Origin: JBJGXI01 sp045635475
GTDB taxonomy: Bacteria > Bacillota > Bacilli > Bacillales > Amphibacillaceae
Direction: 5' to 3'
Length of the DNA: 64,000 bases
Assembly (NCBI RefSeq): GCF_045635475.1
Contig: NZ_JBJGXI010000013.1
Span: 1-64,000, forward strand
Shown piece by piece: positions 34,660 to 44,174 of this stretch. The notes beneath the pieces were generated by a model, which saw nothing but the letters and a program-made list of their open reading frames with translations, made no database searches and was not told the DNA's origin. Each line of letters begins with the position of its first letter. Position 1 is the first letter of the stretch. A program made the translations under genes and the position numbers.

Positions 34660-36114
34660 ATGAAAAAACAAGCATATAACCCATTTTTACCAAGTTATGA
34701 ATATATTCCAGACGGTGAGCCGTACGTATTCGGTGATCGCTTATATGTATACGGTTCCCATGATCGATTCAATGGAAAGTTTTTTTGTATGAACGATTAT
34801 GTTTGTTGGTCTGCTTCTGTTGACGATCTGAGTGATTGGAGATATGAAGGAGTTATTTATAGGAAAAAACAAGACCCGAAAAATAAATTTGGATTTAAAC
34901 ATATGTATGCCCCAGATGTCACACAAGGTCCAAATGGCCGTTATTATTTGTATTATGCACTTGTTTTTAGCAGTGAGATGGCGGTAGCGGTATGTGATAC
35001 ACCTGCTGGTAAATACGAATTTTATGGCTATGTCCGTAATCCAGATAATACGCTTTTATCAAGTGAAAAGGGAGATCCCTTCCTGTTTGACCCAGGGATT
35101 TTTGTTGATGATGATGGCAAAGTTTATTTATATTCTGGCTTCGCACCAAAGGACGGTTTACCGGCAATTGTAACCGGTGGAAAAAAACGCAAATTTGATG
35201 GTGGCTATGTGATTGAATTAGAAGCTGATATGAAAACGGTGAAGAATGAACCGAAGCTAATTTTGCCAAAAGTAGGGGAAGCAGCAGGGACCGGATTTGA
35301 AAATCATGAATTCTTTGAAGCAAGCTCGATGCGAAAAATAAACGATACGTATTATTTTATCTACTCTTCGATCAATGGGCACGAGTTATGTTATGCCACG
35401 AGCAAAAGTCCGACGGATGGTTTTGTCTTTGGTGGAACAATTATTAGTAATGGTGATTTATATATTAACGGTCATTCAGAAGATAAATATGCTTACAATT
35501 ATATCGGAAACAATCATGGTAGTATCGTTTGTGTAAAAAAGCAATGGTATGTATTTTATCATAGACAAACAAACAGGCATCATTATTCTAGACAGGCACT
35601 AGCGGAACCGATTGAGATCAAAGAGGATGGGTCTATTGCGCAGGTCGAAATGACAAGCTGTGGTTTAAATGGCGGACCACTCCATGGAATCGGAGAATAC
35701 GAAGCACGAATAGCCTGTCATTTGATGTCAGCTGAAGGCGCCGGTAGATATGGTACGTACTTTGGTAATGTCACGTTCAAAAATCATCCTTATTTCACCC
35801 AAACGGGAAAAGACAGGGAACATAACCCAACACAGTATATTGCCAACATGAGAGATGGGGCAATTACAGGGTTTAAATATTTTATGATCAAAGAATTGCA
35901 GGAAATAAGCGTTCAAGTACGAGCAACAGGTGCTGGTGAGATGTTAGTATCAACTTCGCTTGATGCGGAGCATTTTGCAAAAATTCCGATTAAGAAAAGT
36001 AAAGACTATACTAATTTCAGCACCAATGTACAACTGGAAAATGGGATAATGGCATTATATTTTACTTATAAAGGTACTGGGAAGGTAGATTTTAAGACAT
36101 TTACTTTGAAATAG
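34660..36114 (+). CDS. Glycoside hydrolase family 43 protein
   Basis: A 484-aa enzyme with a five-bladed beta-propeller of GH43: VFGDRLYVYGSHDRF and MYAPDVTQGPNGRYYLYYAL (blade 1-2, general base Asp region), FDPGIFVDDDGKVYLYSGF with the central Asp, and FFEASSMRKINDTYYFIYS with the probable acid Glu near 225. Residues ~350-484 look like a beta-sandwich (CBM6-like) C-terminal domain. There is no signal peptide, so it should act on imported oligosaccharides (xylo- or arabino-) in the cytoplasm. It stands alone with no transporter gene beside it. Ribosome site AGAAGGAGGG. Substrate beyond the family is uncertain. Confidence 0.82.
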   Translation: MKKQAYNPFLPSYEYIPDGEPYVFGDRLYVYGSHDRFNGKFFCMNDYVCWSASVDDLSDWRYEGVIYRKKQDPKNKFGFKHMYAPDVTQGPNGRYYLYYALVFSSEMAVAVCDTPAGKYEFYGYVRNPDNTLLSSEKGDPFLFDPGIFVDDDGKVYLYSGFAPKDGLPAIVTGGKKRKFDGGYVIELEADMKTVKNEPKLILPKVGEAAGTGFENHEFFEASSMRKINDTYYFIYSSINGHELCYATSKSPTDGFVFGGTIISNGDLYINGHSEDKYAYNYIGNNHGSIVCVKKQWYVFYHRQTNRHHYSRQALAEPIEIKEDGSIAQVEMTSCGLNGGPLHGIGEYEARIACHLMSAEGAGRYGTYFGNVTFKNHPYFTQTGKDREHNPTQYIANMRDGAITGFKYFMIKELQEISVQVRATGAGEMLVSTSLDAEHFAKIPIKKSKDYTNFSTNVQLENGIMALYFTYKGTGKVDFKTFTLK

Positions 36115-36172
36115 GTTTCAGAATGACGAACTAGTAAACATTATCATATTGTCCTAGAAAAAAGTTTTTTGT

Positions 36173-36203
36173 AAGGCGAGGTCATTAATGGCTGCGCCTT
36201 TTC
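36173..36203 (+). terminator. Rho-independent terminator
   Basis: Short stem AAGGCG / CGCCTT followed by TTC, after the GH43 gene. Confidence 0.55.
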
Positions 36204-36358
36204 TGTTTATTTTCAACTGTTACGCATCACCAATATACCAAAAATCAAAGCTGCTCTTTTTTAAAAGTGATGAAACTTTTCTTTTCTTATAACCGTAATG
36301 CTATTAACCTATTTTTTTTATGAACGACGGATAATAATCAATGAAATGAGGAGTTTCT

Positions 36359-36847
36359 GTGAGTGATATAAAATTAGCCAATCAATTAGCCCCTTCTTTT
36401 CCAACTATTCGAAGGATTTCCGAGACTATAAGTAATATTGTTGGTTTTGTAGTAATTGGAGTATTGTTTTGGCTTTATTATTTTTTTGCATGGCCAATCT
36501 GGGTTTTTTGGCTTTTAATCGGTTTAATCGTGCTCAGCGTAATCGGAGTAATTTGGTCGATCATAGAACCAGTATTGCTCTACCGAAGCTGGAGCTATCA
36601 GTATGATGATGAGTACCTTCAATTAAGCTATGGTATTTTGACAAAAGAGTGGGTAACCATTCCAATGACAAAAATTCAATCAGTTTCTACTAGTCAAGGA
36701 CCAATTATGAAACGATATGACACCCGATCCATTAAAGTTGAAACAATGGGATCTGCCCATGTTATTCCTGCATTAGAGGAGAATCTCGCGCTACAGTTAA
36801 GAGGAATATTAGCTGAATATGCAAAGCTAAAGGAAGTCGATGAATAA
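36359..36847 (+). CDS. YdbS-like bPH2 membrane protein
   Basis: The 162-aa protein has two membrane helices near 25-70 followed by a bacterial PH domain (YDDEYLQLSYGILTKEWVTIP, QSVSTSQGPIMKRY, VETMGSAHV). It matches B. subtilis YdbS. GTG start with GAGGAG upstream. It overlaps the next gene (TAATGA), and the pair is a conserved ydbS-ydbT operon. In B. subtilis this pair is linked to resistance to some bacteriocins; the mechanism is unknown. Confidence 0.82.
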   Translation: MSDIKLANQLAPSFPTIRRISETISNIVGFVVIGVLFWLYYFFAWPIWVFWLLIGLIVLSVIGVIWSIIEPVLLYRSWSYQYDDEYLQLSYGILTKEWVTIPMTKIQSVSTSQGPIMKRYDTRSIKVETMGSAHVIPALEENLALQLRGILAEYAKLKEVDE

Positions 36848-38373
36848 TGAGATATCATCCCTTAACAATAGTTTTTCGAATCTATAATTTAATTAAAAGT
36901 AGTTTACTGTTTGTTATTATCTTGTTTGTTATACAGAGAAATTCAGAGTTTTGGCTTTATGAGTATGGACGGTATGCTTTCTTGGCATTTGTTTTATGGC
37001 GGTTACTTTATATTGTGATGGCTTGGTTTGTTGAAACCTATGAATGGAAGGACCGTGCTTTCCATCTAAATAAAGGGATTTTTGTAAAGCACACGAGTAC
37101 CATTCCATTTTCCAAAATTCAAAATGTGACAAGAAAAAAATCTGTATTTCATAAAATATTTGGACTGACTTCGTTAACCTTTGAAACAGCGATGGACGGG
37201 GAAGATGATAGCATCCATTTTGAAGTAATATCCAAAAAACAGACAAACTTTTTGCAGGATCTCGTCCAAGCAGGTGAAAGAAATGCAGACCGAGATGATA
37301 TTGGGAGTGCAGAGACAGGACAATTGCAGGAAACAAATGATGAAGAGCCTATACAAGAACCATTGCGTAAAACAAACCGCACGGTACATTTTTCACCAAA
37401 ACGAAAAGACTTATGGCAGGCCAGCTTTACTTCATTGAGTTTTCTTGCACTACTTCCGTTTGTCGGCGGTGCTTATGACTATTTACAACCTTTTTTACCA
37501 GAGACAGATCAGGTGGAGGGTTTATTTCAAGGATTGCTTGCGAATAGCTGGCTATTTTTTGCGATGATTGTGTTGGCAGTTATTGTAGCGGTTATTTTTG
37601 GAATGGTAAGAACGTTTATCCGTTATGGCAAATATGAGATTTCATCCGATACTAAGTATATCTATATTGATCGTGGTGTATTGAATGAAAGCTATTTTGC
37701 AATTGAAAAGAGGAAAGTGCAAGGTTTGGAAATAAATCAAACATGGGTAAAGCGAATATTTGGCCTTGCCGAAGTGAAATTAATTAGTTCTTCACAGCCT
37801 AAAATAGAAGATGGAGCAGTCAATGTGAACTCCCTCTATCCTTTTTTGCCGCTTGAAAAAGCATATAAGTTAATAGAGGATTTACTACCTGGCTATCAGT
37901 TACAAGTGGAAATGAACAGACTGCCAAGAAAAACCTTATGGATAAAATTGTTTAGACCAAGCTGGTTATGGATATTGGCAACAATCGGTTTATTTTATTT
38001 TAAACCAAAGTTTCTTCAATTGGATCAAGCTTGGTGGATCTTGAGTATTGGATTGTTGTGTATCATTGTAGTAAATCGTATCCTAGATTATCTGCATACA
38101 AGGTATGCCCTATCGTCAGACCAGGTGCAGTGGTGGCGTGGCGGCTTAACGAGTCGAATGTTTATAACAAAACGAAAAAATGTGATTGAGATGTCTTATT
38201 CACAAACGAGACTACAAAAACATTTTCAAATCGCTACCATTAATACAGTCAATCGCTCTAATCCCCCACACATTGAAACAATTAATGATATCCCGTTAAC
38301 GTACGTACTCTCCATCCAGGATTGGTACCTAAAGCGTCGGGAGGATGTTCGGATTGAGGAAAGAGCTAATTAG
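36847..38373 (+). CDS. YdbT-like protein with three bPH2 domains
   Basis: The 508-aa membrane protein has several helices (two N-terminal, a pair around 195-255, and another pair around 375-415) and three PH-like repeats: AFHLNKGIFVKHTSTIPFSK, IYIDRGVLNESYFAIEKRK and WWRGGLTSRMFITKRKNVIE. This is the YdbT arrangement. Its ATG overlaps the ydbS stop, so expression is coupled. Likely localises in the membrane with YdbS. Terminator downstream. Confidence 0.82.
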   Translation: MRYHPLTIVFRIYNLIKSSLLFVIILFVIQRNSEFWLYEYGRYAFLAFVLWRLLYIVMAWFVETYEWKDRAFHLNKGIFVKHTSTIPFSKIQNVTRKKSVFHKIFGLTSLTFETAMDGEDDSIHFEVISKKQTNFLQDLVQAGERNADRDDIGSAETGQLQETNDEEPIQEPLRKTNRTVHFSPKRKDLWQASFTSLSFLALLPFVGGAYDYLQPFLPETDQVEGLFQGLLANSWLFFAMIVLAVIVAVIFGMVRTFIRYGKYEISSDTKYIYIDRGVLNESYFAIEKRKVQGLEINQTWVKRIFGLAEVKLISSSQPKIEDGAVNVNSLYPFLPLEKAYKLIEDLLPGYQLQVEMNRLPRKTLWIKLFRPSWLWILATIGLFYFKPKFLQLDQAWWILSIGLLCIIVVNRILDYLHTRYALSSDQVQWWRGGLTSRMFITKRKNVIEMSYSQTRLQKHFQIATINTVNRSNPPHIETINDIPLTYVLSIQDWYLKRREDVRIEERAN

Positions 38374-38434
38374 AAGATGAGCTAAAGTAAAATATCACAT
38401 ATTAGTTTCTATTATTACTGCTAATAACTTCAAT

Positions 38435-38471
38435 AAGGACCTTGAATGACTGTATGTCTATCAAGGTTCTA
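38435..38471 (+). terminator. Terminator of the ydbST operon
   Basis: Stem AGGACCTTGA / TCAAGGTTCT (one G-T pair) followed by ATTCACATTTTT. Confidence 0.6.
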
Positions 38472-38678
38472 TTCACATTTTTAGTTGACGGTTCACTTGC
38501 GAAAGAAACTATCATCCTAGCAGTAAGCAACTACACTGAAGAAAAAACGTACCGCGCATAATTCAACCTATAAAAAAACGTACGGCAACCACTGTCGAGA
38601 AAGTGAAATACACTCACTTAGCCATGTAACTCTGATGTAACTCTCTTATGTTCTAATATAACAAAGGAGGGTTTTTTT
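38472..38678. other. Promoter region of the methylcitrate operon
   Basis: TTGACG at about 38485 could be a -35 box, with TATCAT 19 bases on. No cre-like box is evident to me; a coupled repeat GATGTAACTCT / CATGTAACTCT lies near 38625-38650. Confidence 0.35.
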
Positions 38679-39794
38679 ATGGCTACAGAGCAGGTGTTTC
38701 ATCCTGGTTTAGATGGTGTGATTGCAGCGAAGACAGATATTTCTTATTTGGATGTTGAAAATGAACAGATTGTCATTCGTGGTTATGATTTAATCGAACT
38801 ATCGAAACATGTGAAGTATCTCGATTTGGTGTATCTTTTAATGAATGATCGATTGCCGACGAACATAGAACGAGATGATCTCGATCAATCGTTAAAAGAT
38901 GAATATCTTGTTCCTAATGATGTGATCTCGATTTTACAAATGCTACCGAAACAGATGGATAGTATGGATGCTTTGAGAACTGGAATATCGATACTTTCAG
39001 GGTTTGAAAATGAACTTGATGATCGATCACTTGAAGCAAACCGTAGAAAAACGATTCGATTGCTAGCCAAGGTACCCACTATTGTGGCCAATAGTTTTCG
39101 TGCCAAAATCAACAAAGAAGTAATCTCCCCCCGCAAAGATTTGTCATACAGTGCCAATTTCCTATACATGTTAACAGGCCAAGAACCCACACCAGCGGAA
39201 ACTAAAGTATTTGACCAAACCTTAATGGTATACAGTGAGCATGAAATGCCAAATTCGACGTTTGCAGCAAGAGTGATTGCTTCGACCACGTCCGATATAT
39301 ACGGTGCGCTAACAGGTGCCGTTTCATCTTTAAAAGGTAAATTACATGGAGGAGCGAATGAAGCAGTAATGGAGATGCTGCTTGAGGCTAGGAATGTAGA
39401 AGGTATGGAAGCACTTATTATGAAAAAACTGCAAAACAAACACAGAATAATGGGCTTTGGTCATCGCGTTTACATGAAAAAGATGGATCCTCGTGCCACA
39501 TTAATGAAGGAAGCCGTTTTAGATTTAGTCCAGGAAAAGGGGAATAAAGAACTTTACGACATGTGTGTCGTGGGTGAAGAAGTGATGAAGCAAGAAAAAG
39601 GTCTATATCCCAACCTTGATTATTATGCTGCGCCGGTCTATTATCTGCTAGGCATACCGATTGAATTGTACACGCCGATTTTTCTTGCTGCACGAACGAT
39701 TGGTATTTGTGCTCACGTTATCGAGCAACATGCTAACAATCGTTTATTTCGACCACGCGTAGATTATACAGGTCCAAGAAACTTGCACCCATAA
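38679..39794 (+). CDS. mmgD: 2-methylcitrate/citrate synthase (MmgD type)
   Basis: A 371-aa synthase that condenses propionyl-CoA or acetyl-CoA with oxaloacetate, first step of the methylcitrate cycle. Family residues are visible: LKGKLHGGANEAVMEML (His of the oxyanion side), RIMGFGHRVYMKKMDPRA (second catalytic His) and the later Asp-containing segment LDYYAAPVYYLLGI. B. subtilis MmgD has both activities. Ribosome site AAAGGAGGG. First of a three-gene operon followed by PrpD and PrpB homologues, so methylcitrate is the likely main product. Confidence 0.88.
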   Translation: MATEQVFHPGLDGVIAAKTDISYLDVENEQIVIRGYDLIELSKHVKYLDLVYLLMNDRLPTNIERDDLDQSLKDEYLVPNDVISILQMLPKQMDSMDALRTGISILSGFENELDDRSLEANRRKTIRLLAKVPTIVANSFRAKINKEVISPRKDLSYSANFLYMLTGQEPTPAETKVFDQTLMVYSEHEMPNSTFAARVIASTTSDIYGALTGAVSSLKGKLHGGANEAVMEMLLEARNVEGMEALIMKKLQNKHRIMGFGHRVYMKKMDPRATLMKEAVLDLVQEKGNKELYDMCVVGEEVMKQEKGLYPNLDYYAAPVYYLLGIPIELYTPIFLAARTIGICAHVIEQHANNRLFRPRVDYTGPRNLHP

Positions 39795-39836
39795 CAAAAA
39801 AAGAAAATCGTTTTAATTGGAAGGAGTAAACATGTT

Positions 39837-41267
39837 ATGCCGACAAAAGAAAATCAAACAGATCCACTTTTAGTAGAAATTGCAGATTATGTACTGGACA
39901 AGAAAATAGACAGCGAGGGAGCGTATCAGACAGCACGATATGTGTTAATGGATTCGATCGCTTCTGGATTACTAGCCTTAAATTATCCGGAATGTACCAA
40001 GCACCTCGGACCAATTGTACCGGGAACGGTTGTGCCAAATGGGGTTCGTGTGCCAGGAACATCTTATCAATTGGATCCGGTACAAGGTGCGTTTAATATT
40101 GGCTGCATCATCAGGTGGCTCGATTACAATGATACATGGTTAGCTAAAGAATGGGGCCATCCATCTGATAATCTGGGCGGGATTTTGGCCATTGCAGACT
40201 ATATTAGTCGGGAGAACATAGCAGAAGGAAAGCAACCATTGACGATCAAAGATGTGCTAACAGCTTCGATAAAGGCACATGAAATTCAAGGTGTATTAGC
40301 ACTTGATAATAGCTTTAATCGCGTTGGATTGGATCATGTACTTTTGGTGAAAATCGCTTCAACTGCAGTTGTAACTGAACTGCTTGGAGGAACGAAACAG
40401 GAAATTATTAATGCGGTGTCTAATGCATGGATTGATAATTCTAGTTTACGGACGTACCGCCATGCACCTAACACCGGTTCTCGAAAATCCTGGGCAGCAG
40501 GAGATGCTACGAGCCGAGCGGTTAGACTGGCGATGATGGCACTGAAAGGTGAGATGGGCTATGCTTCGGCATTATCAGCTCCTACGTGGGGATTTCAGGA
40601 TGTTCTGTTTAAAGGAGAAGAACTCACGCTTGCTCGACCACTTGATTGTTATGTGATAGAAAATGTTTTGCTGAAAATTGCATTTCCTGCAGAGTTTCAC
40701 GCACAAACAGCTGTTGAATGTGCGATACAACTCCACGGAGACGTACTAAATCGTCTAGAAGATATAGATGAAATCGAATTAACCACACATGAGGCGGCCA
40801 TTCGAATTATCGACAAGACTGGTCCGTTATACAATCCTGCTGACCGTGATCACTGCTTGCAATATATGGTGGCGATTGGTTTAATTTTTGGTCAACTAAC
40901 AGCGGATCATTATGAAGATAAAATTGCACAAGATCCTCGTATTGATAGATTGCGAGGAAAAATGACGGTCGTTGAAAATAAAGCGTATAGTAAAGACTAC
41001 CTTGATCCGGATAAACGATCAATCGCAAATGCGGTACAGATTCGGTATAAAGATGGTTCGCAATCAGAAAATGTTGTGTGTGAATATCCAATTGGACATC
41101 ATCGCCGCCGGAAAGAAGGGATTCCATTATTAATCGATAAAGTGGAAAACAGTCTGAAAAGTCGGTATCCTAAAAAACAAACTGATAACATCATGACACT
41201 GATGATGGATCACGATCGCTTAGAAGAGGTAGCTGTTTCTGAATTTATGAAGATGCTGATGATTTAA
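39837..41267 (+). CDS. mmgE: 2-methylcitrate dehydratase (MmgE/PrpD)
   Basis: The 476-aa protein is a MmgE/PrpD-family dehydratase, second step of the cycle (methylcitrate to methylaconitate). It shows RWLDYNDTWLAKEWGHPSDNLGGILA (conserved near 98-125), ALDNSFNRVGLDHVLLVKIAST and SRKSWAAGDATSRAVRLAMMALKGE, all characteristic. It starts at ATG 39837 in the spacer after GGAAGGAG. Cytoplasmic. Operon position between synthase and lyase supports the role. Confidence 0.9.
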   Translation: MPTKENQTDPLLVEIADYVLDKKIDSEGAYQTARYVLMDSIASGLLALNYPECTKHLGPIVPGTVVPNGVRVPGTSYQLDPVQGAFNIGCIIRWLDYNDTWLAKEWGHPSDNLGGILAIADYISRENIAEGKQPLTIKDVLTASIKAHEIQGVLALDNSFNRVGLDHVLLVKIASTAVVTELLGGTKQEIINAVSNAWIDNSSLRTYRHAPNTGSRKSWAAGDATSRAVRLAMMALKGEMGYASALSAPTWGFQDVLFKGEELTLARPLDCYVIENVLLKIAFPAEFHAQTAVECAIQLHGDVLNRLEDIDEIELTTHEAAIRIIDKTGPLYNPADRDHCLQYMVAIGLIFGQLTADHYEDKIAQDPRIDRLRGKMTVVENKAYSKDYLDPDKRSIANAVQIRYKDGSQSENVVCEYPIGHHRRRKEGIPLLIDKVENSLKSRYPKKQTDNIMTLMMDHDRLEEVAVSEFMKMLMI

Positions 41268-41295
41268 ATGTAATTGCGATGAAGGGATGAATATT

Positions 41296-42204
41296 GTGGC
41301 TTGGTTAATAGAAGAGGAAAAAAGTCAAAAACAATTAGCAACACAATTTTTACAGCAAATCACGACAAATACGATACTTAAAATACCTGGAGCGCATGAT
41401 GGGATGGCCGGTCTTGTTGCCAAACAAACAGGTTTTGAGGCACTCTACTTATCTGGAGCTGCCTATACCGCAAGCAGAGGCTTGCCGGATTTAGGTATAG
41501 TTACTTCCGATGAGGTGACCGCGCGAGCACGCGACTTGATTCGTGCCACCCAACTTCCATTACTTGTCGATATCGACACCGGATATGGTGGAATTTTAAA
41601 TGTTGCAAGGACCGCTAAGGAAATGGTCGAAGCAAAAGTTGCTGCTGTGCAGATTGAGGATCAACAATTATCGAAAAAATGCGGACATTTGAATGGCAAA
41701 AAGCTGGTTTCAGTAGAAGAAATGATGCAAAAGATTAAAACAATCAAACAGGTTGCTCCTTCACTCGTAGTAATTGCCAGAACAGATGCCAAAGGAGTTG
41801 ACGGAATCGAAGCAGCAATTGACCGTGCCAAAAAATATCTAGAAGCAGGCGCTGATGCTATATTTCCAGAAGCATTGCAAACAGAAGAAGAATTTCGTCA
41901 TGTTAGTGAGCAAGTAAAAGCACCATTACTCGCGAACATGACAGAGTTTGGTAAAACACCTTATTTTACAGCAGACCAATTTCAAAGTTTTGGATATAGT
42001 ATGGTCATCTATCCAGTTACTGCTTTGCGCGCAGCGGCGAAAGCATACGAAAACGTGTTTCAAGAGATTTTTGAAAAAGGAACCCAAGTGGATGTGTTAG
42101 ATTCGATGCAAACGAGAAGTGAATTATATGAAACAATAAACTACTATGACTATGAAAGATTAGATGAGAAAATAGCTCGGACGGTTTTGCCCGACGAGGA
42201 ATAG
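41296..42204 (+). CDS. prpB: Methylisocitrate lyase (PrpB/YqiQ)
   Basis: The 302-aa isocitrate-lyase superfamily enzyme cleaves methylisocitrate to pyruvate and succinate. Signatures: GAHDGMAGLVAKQTGFEALYLSGAAYTASRG, VDIDTGYGG, QIEDQQLSKKCGHLNGK (catalytic KKCGH loop) and NMTEFGKTP. The GTG at 41296 is preferred because AAGGG then lies at correct distance and the N-terminus AWLIEEEK matches B. subtilis YqiQ. The ATG at 41287 touches the ribosome site. Last gene of the operon, 28 nt after mmgE, with a terminator following. Confidence 0.9.
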   Translation: MAWLIEEEKSQKQLATQFLQQITTNTILKIPGAHDGMAGLVAKQTGFEALYLSGAAYTASRGLPDLGIVTSDEVTARARDLIRATQLPLLVDIDTGYGGILNVARTAKEMVEAKVAAVQIEDQQLSKKCGHLNGKKLVSVEEMMQKIKTIKQVAPSLVVIARTDAKGVDGIEAAIDRAKKYLEAGADAIFPEALQTEEEFRHVSEQVKAPLLANMTEFGKTPYFTADQFQSFGYSMVIYPVTALRAAAKAYENVFQEIFEKGTQVDVLDSMQTRSELYETINYYDYERLDEKIARTVLPDEE

Positions 42205-42218
42205 AAGTAATTTTATAA

Positions 42219-42252
42219 ATGCCCTTACAGTTGTGTGTAAGGGTATTTTTTA
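42219..42252 (+). terminator. Terminator of the methylcitrate operon
   Basis: Stem ATGCCCTTACA / TGTAAGGGTAT followed by TTTTTTATG. Confidence 0.8.
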
Positions 42253-42382
42253 TGTGTTAGGAACGCGAATAAAACAGATTATTTGTCTCTAATCGATAAA
42301 ATCTGTATAATAAATTACGGAAAGTAACTTAGTTATAATAAATAACTATAAAGCGTATTATACAACTTGGAGGAATCAAACT

Positions 42383-42925
42383 ATGTCAAAGCTTAACATC
42401 GGTATTATTTTAGGAAGTACGCGTCAAGGACGAGTAAGCACACAAGTAGGGGAATGGGTAAAGGAAGTAGCGGATAAACGCAACGATGCAAATTATGAGA
42501 TTGTAGATATTGCTGATTTCAAACTACCATTTTTAGGTGAAGGCACCGGGCAAGAGCCAGGAATTGCCGCTTGGAACGATAAGCTTGGTAACTTTGATGG
42601 CTTCGTTTTCATCGTTCAAGAATATAATCATAGTATCACAGGCGCACTGAAAAACGCACTTGATTCTGCTCGTGAACCGTGGAATAACAAAGCAGCCGGT
42701 ATTGTCAGCTACGGCTCAACAGGTGGTGCGCGTGCCGCTGAACACTTACGTGGGATTTTAGGTGAATTAATGATTGCTGATGTTCGAGTTCATCCAACAC
42801 TTTCATTATTCACTGATTTTGAAAACTTCAGTGTATTCAAGCCGGCGGAATTACATTTGCAAAATGTCAATACAATGCTAGACCAAGTCAATGCTTGGAG
42901 CGGAGCCTTAAAAACGATAAGATAA
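42383..42925 (+). CDS. NADPH-dependent FMN reductase / azoreductase family
   Basis: The 180-aa flavodoxin-fold reductase has the N-terminal phosphate loop GSTRQGRVSTQVGEWV (11-26), FVFIVQEYNHSITGALKNALD near 73 and SYGSTGGARAAEHLRG. It is of the YhdA/azoreductase type, using NADPH with FMN to reduce azo dyes, chromate or quinones. Ribosome site TTGGAGG. Monocistronic with a perfect terminator. Confidence 0.85.
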   Translation: MSKLNIGIILGSTRQGRVSTQVGEWVKEVADKRNDANYEIVDIADFKLPFLGEGTGQEPGIAAWNDKLGNFDGFVFIVQEYNHSITGALKNALDSAREPWNNKAAGIVSYGSTGGARAAEHLRGILGELMIADVRVHPTLSLFTDFENFSVFKPAELHLQNVNTMLDQVNAWSGALKTIR

Positions 42926-42930
42926 AACAA

Positions 42931-42972
42931 AAGAACCTATGCATGGATTTGCCATGCATAGGTTCTTTACAT
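42931..42972 (+). terminator. Rho-independent terminator
   Basis: Perfect 17-bp stem AAGAACCTATGCATGG / CCATGCATAGGTTCTT with T tail. Confidence 0.9.
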
Positions 42973-43093
42973 GTTAGCTGAAATAAGGTTTATTTGATTA
43001 TACTAGAACAGAATTTGTACGAAACCAAGATCACGAGTAATATCATTGACGGTAGACTAGTAGTTTTAGGAAAACCACTCGATATCTTCCCTG

Positions 43094-43122
43094 TTGACAA
43101 ATTACCCTAATGGGTATATAGT
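43094..43122 (+). promoter_or_regulatory. Sulfur-cluster promoter with operator in the spacer
   Basis: -35 TTGACA (43094-43099), 17-bp spacer, -10 TATAGT (43117-43122). The spacer holds the palindrome TACCCTAATGGGTA (43103-43116), matching the ATACC-N6-GGTAT operator of CsoR/CstR-type repressors. Binding would block RNA polymerase directly. Confidence 0.8.
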
Positions 43123-43177
43123 TGGTTTTGTGTTGAAATAAGCACAAAAGTTAAACGAATTTTTTTTACGATGAATT

Positions 43178-43193
43178 ATACCTGCATGGGTAT
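43178..43193. promoter_or_regulatory. Second CstR-type operator
   Basis: ATACCTGCATGGGTAT, 25 nt before the DsrE2 start codon. Confidence 0.6.
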
Positions 43194-43217
43194 TGTAAAA
43201 CTTTTAGGAGGATTCAC

Positions 43218-43697
43218 ATGACGGAGAAGAAAAAAACAACAATCGTTTTATTTAGTGGTGATTATGATAAAGCAATGGCAGCCTATATCATTGCTAACGG
43301 TGCTGCTGCTTATGATCATGAAGTGACCATTTTTCATACCTTTTGGGGATTAAATGCACTAAGGAAAGATGAAAATATGGATGTAAAAAAAGGGTTTTTG
43401 GAGAAAATGTTCGGCAAGATGATGCCGAGAGGTGCAGATAAGATGGGCTTATCCAAAATGCATTTTGCTGGCTTTGGACCAAAGATGATTAAAAGTGTTA
43501 TGAAAAAACATAACGCCATGAGCTTACCGAGCTTAATAGAAATGGCTCAAGAACAAGAAGTTAAGCTCGTTGCATGCACGATGACAATGGATTTGTTAGG
43601 TCTACAAAAGGAAGAATTATTAGATGACATTGATTATGCAGGTGTAGCGGCGTATCTAGGTGATGCAGAAAATGGCAATGTAAACTTGTTTATTTAA
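43218..43697 (+). CDS. DsrE2-family sulfur carrier protein (YrkE-like)
   Basis: The 159-aa DsrE/DsrF/DrsH-like protein (YrkE type) has the N-terminal VLFSGDYDKAMAAYIIANGAA, VTIFHTFWGLNALRKD and MVK-like VKLVACTMTMDLLGLQKEEL, where the Cys (around 120) could carry a persulfide. It opens the sulfur cluster under the CstR-type promoter. It likely transfers sulfane sulfur between rhodanese and TusA proteins encoded downstream. Confidence 0.82.
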   Translation: MTEKKKTTIVLFSGDYDKAMAAYIIANGAAAYDHEVTIFHTFWGLNALRKDENMDVKKGFLEKMFGKMMPRGADKMGLSKMHFAGFGPKMIKSVMKKHNAMSLPSLIEMAQEQEVKLVACTMTMDLLGLQKEELLDDIDYAGVAAYLGDAENGNVNLFI

Positions 43698-43821
43698 TGC
43701 TATTATTTCAATCATTCCGTGATCAGAGGAAATGAAAACCGAGTTAAACACTAAAACTAGACTACAGTGCTGTCAACATCTAAGACGCATGAACAGCTGG
43801 AGATAAGAAGGAGCATACGTA

Positions 43822-44118
43822 ATGAAACAATATGCAGCAATCGAAGTACAAAAGCTAGTCGAAGCAGATAAAGCCCAACACATCATTGATGTAAGAGAAG
43901 TAGATGAAGTGGAAACTGGCAAAATCCCTGGCGCCATTCATATCCCACTTGGATTACTCGAATTTAGAATGCATGAATTAGATAAATCAAAAGAATATAT
44001 TTTGGTTTGTCGTTCTGGAGGAAGAAGTGGTCGTGCCGGACAGTTGCTAGAAAGTCATGGATTTAACGTTATTAATATGGATGGCGGTATGTTAGCTTGG
44101 CAAGGGAAAATCGAATAG
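43822..44118 (+). CDS. Rhodanese-domain sulfurtransferase (single domain)
   Basis: A 98-aa rhodanese: DVREVDEVETGKIPGAIHIPLG and the active-site loop VCRSGGRSGRA with Cys near residue 62, ending DGGMLAWQGKI. It should move sulfane sulfur from persulfides or thiosulfate to acceptors. Gene follows the DsrE2 gene within the cluster; ribosome site GAAGGAG. Cytoplasmic. Confidence 0.85.
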   Translation: MKQYAAIEVQKLVEADKAQHIIDVREVDEVETGKIPGAIHIPLGLLEFRMHELDKSKEYILVCRSGGRSGRAGQLLESHGFNVINMDGGMLAWQGKIE

Positions 44119-44141
44119 TTTATATTTTTTTGAAAAAATAA

Positions 44142-44157
44142 ATACTGGTTAGGGTAT
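44142..44157. promoter_or_regulatory. Third CstR-type operator
   Basis: ATACTGGTTAGGGTAT, 17 nt before the TusA-rhodanese start codon; one arm position deviates. Confidence 0.5.
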
Positions 44158-44174
44158 AAGAGGAGGGTTTTTTA

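Noticed and set aside
38885..39439. 184-codon minus-strand frame inside the methylcitrate synthase gene
   Set aside because: Antisense shadow of a clear enzyme gene.
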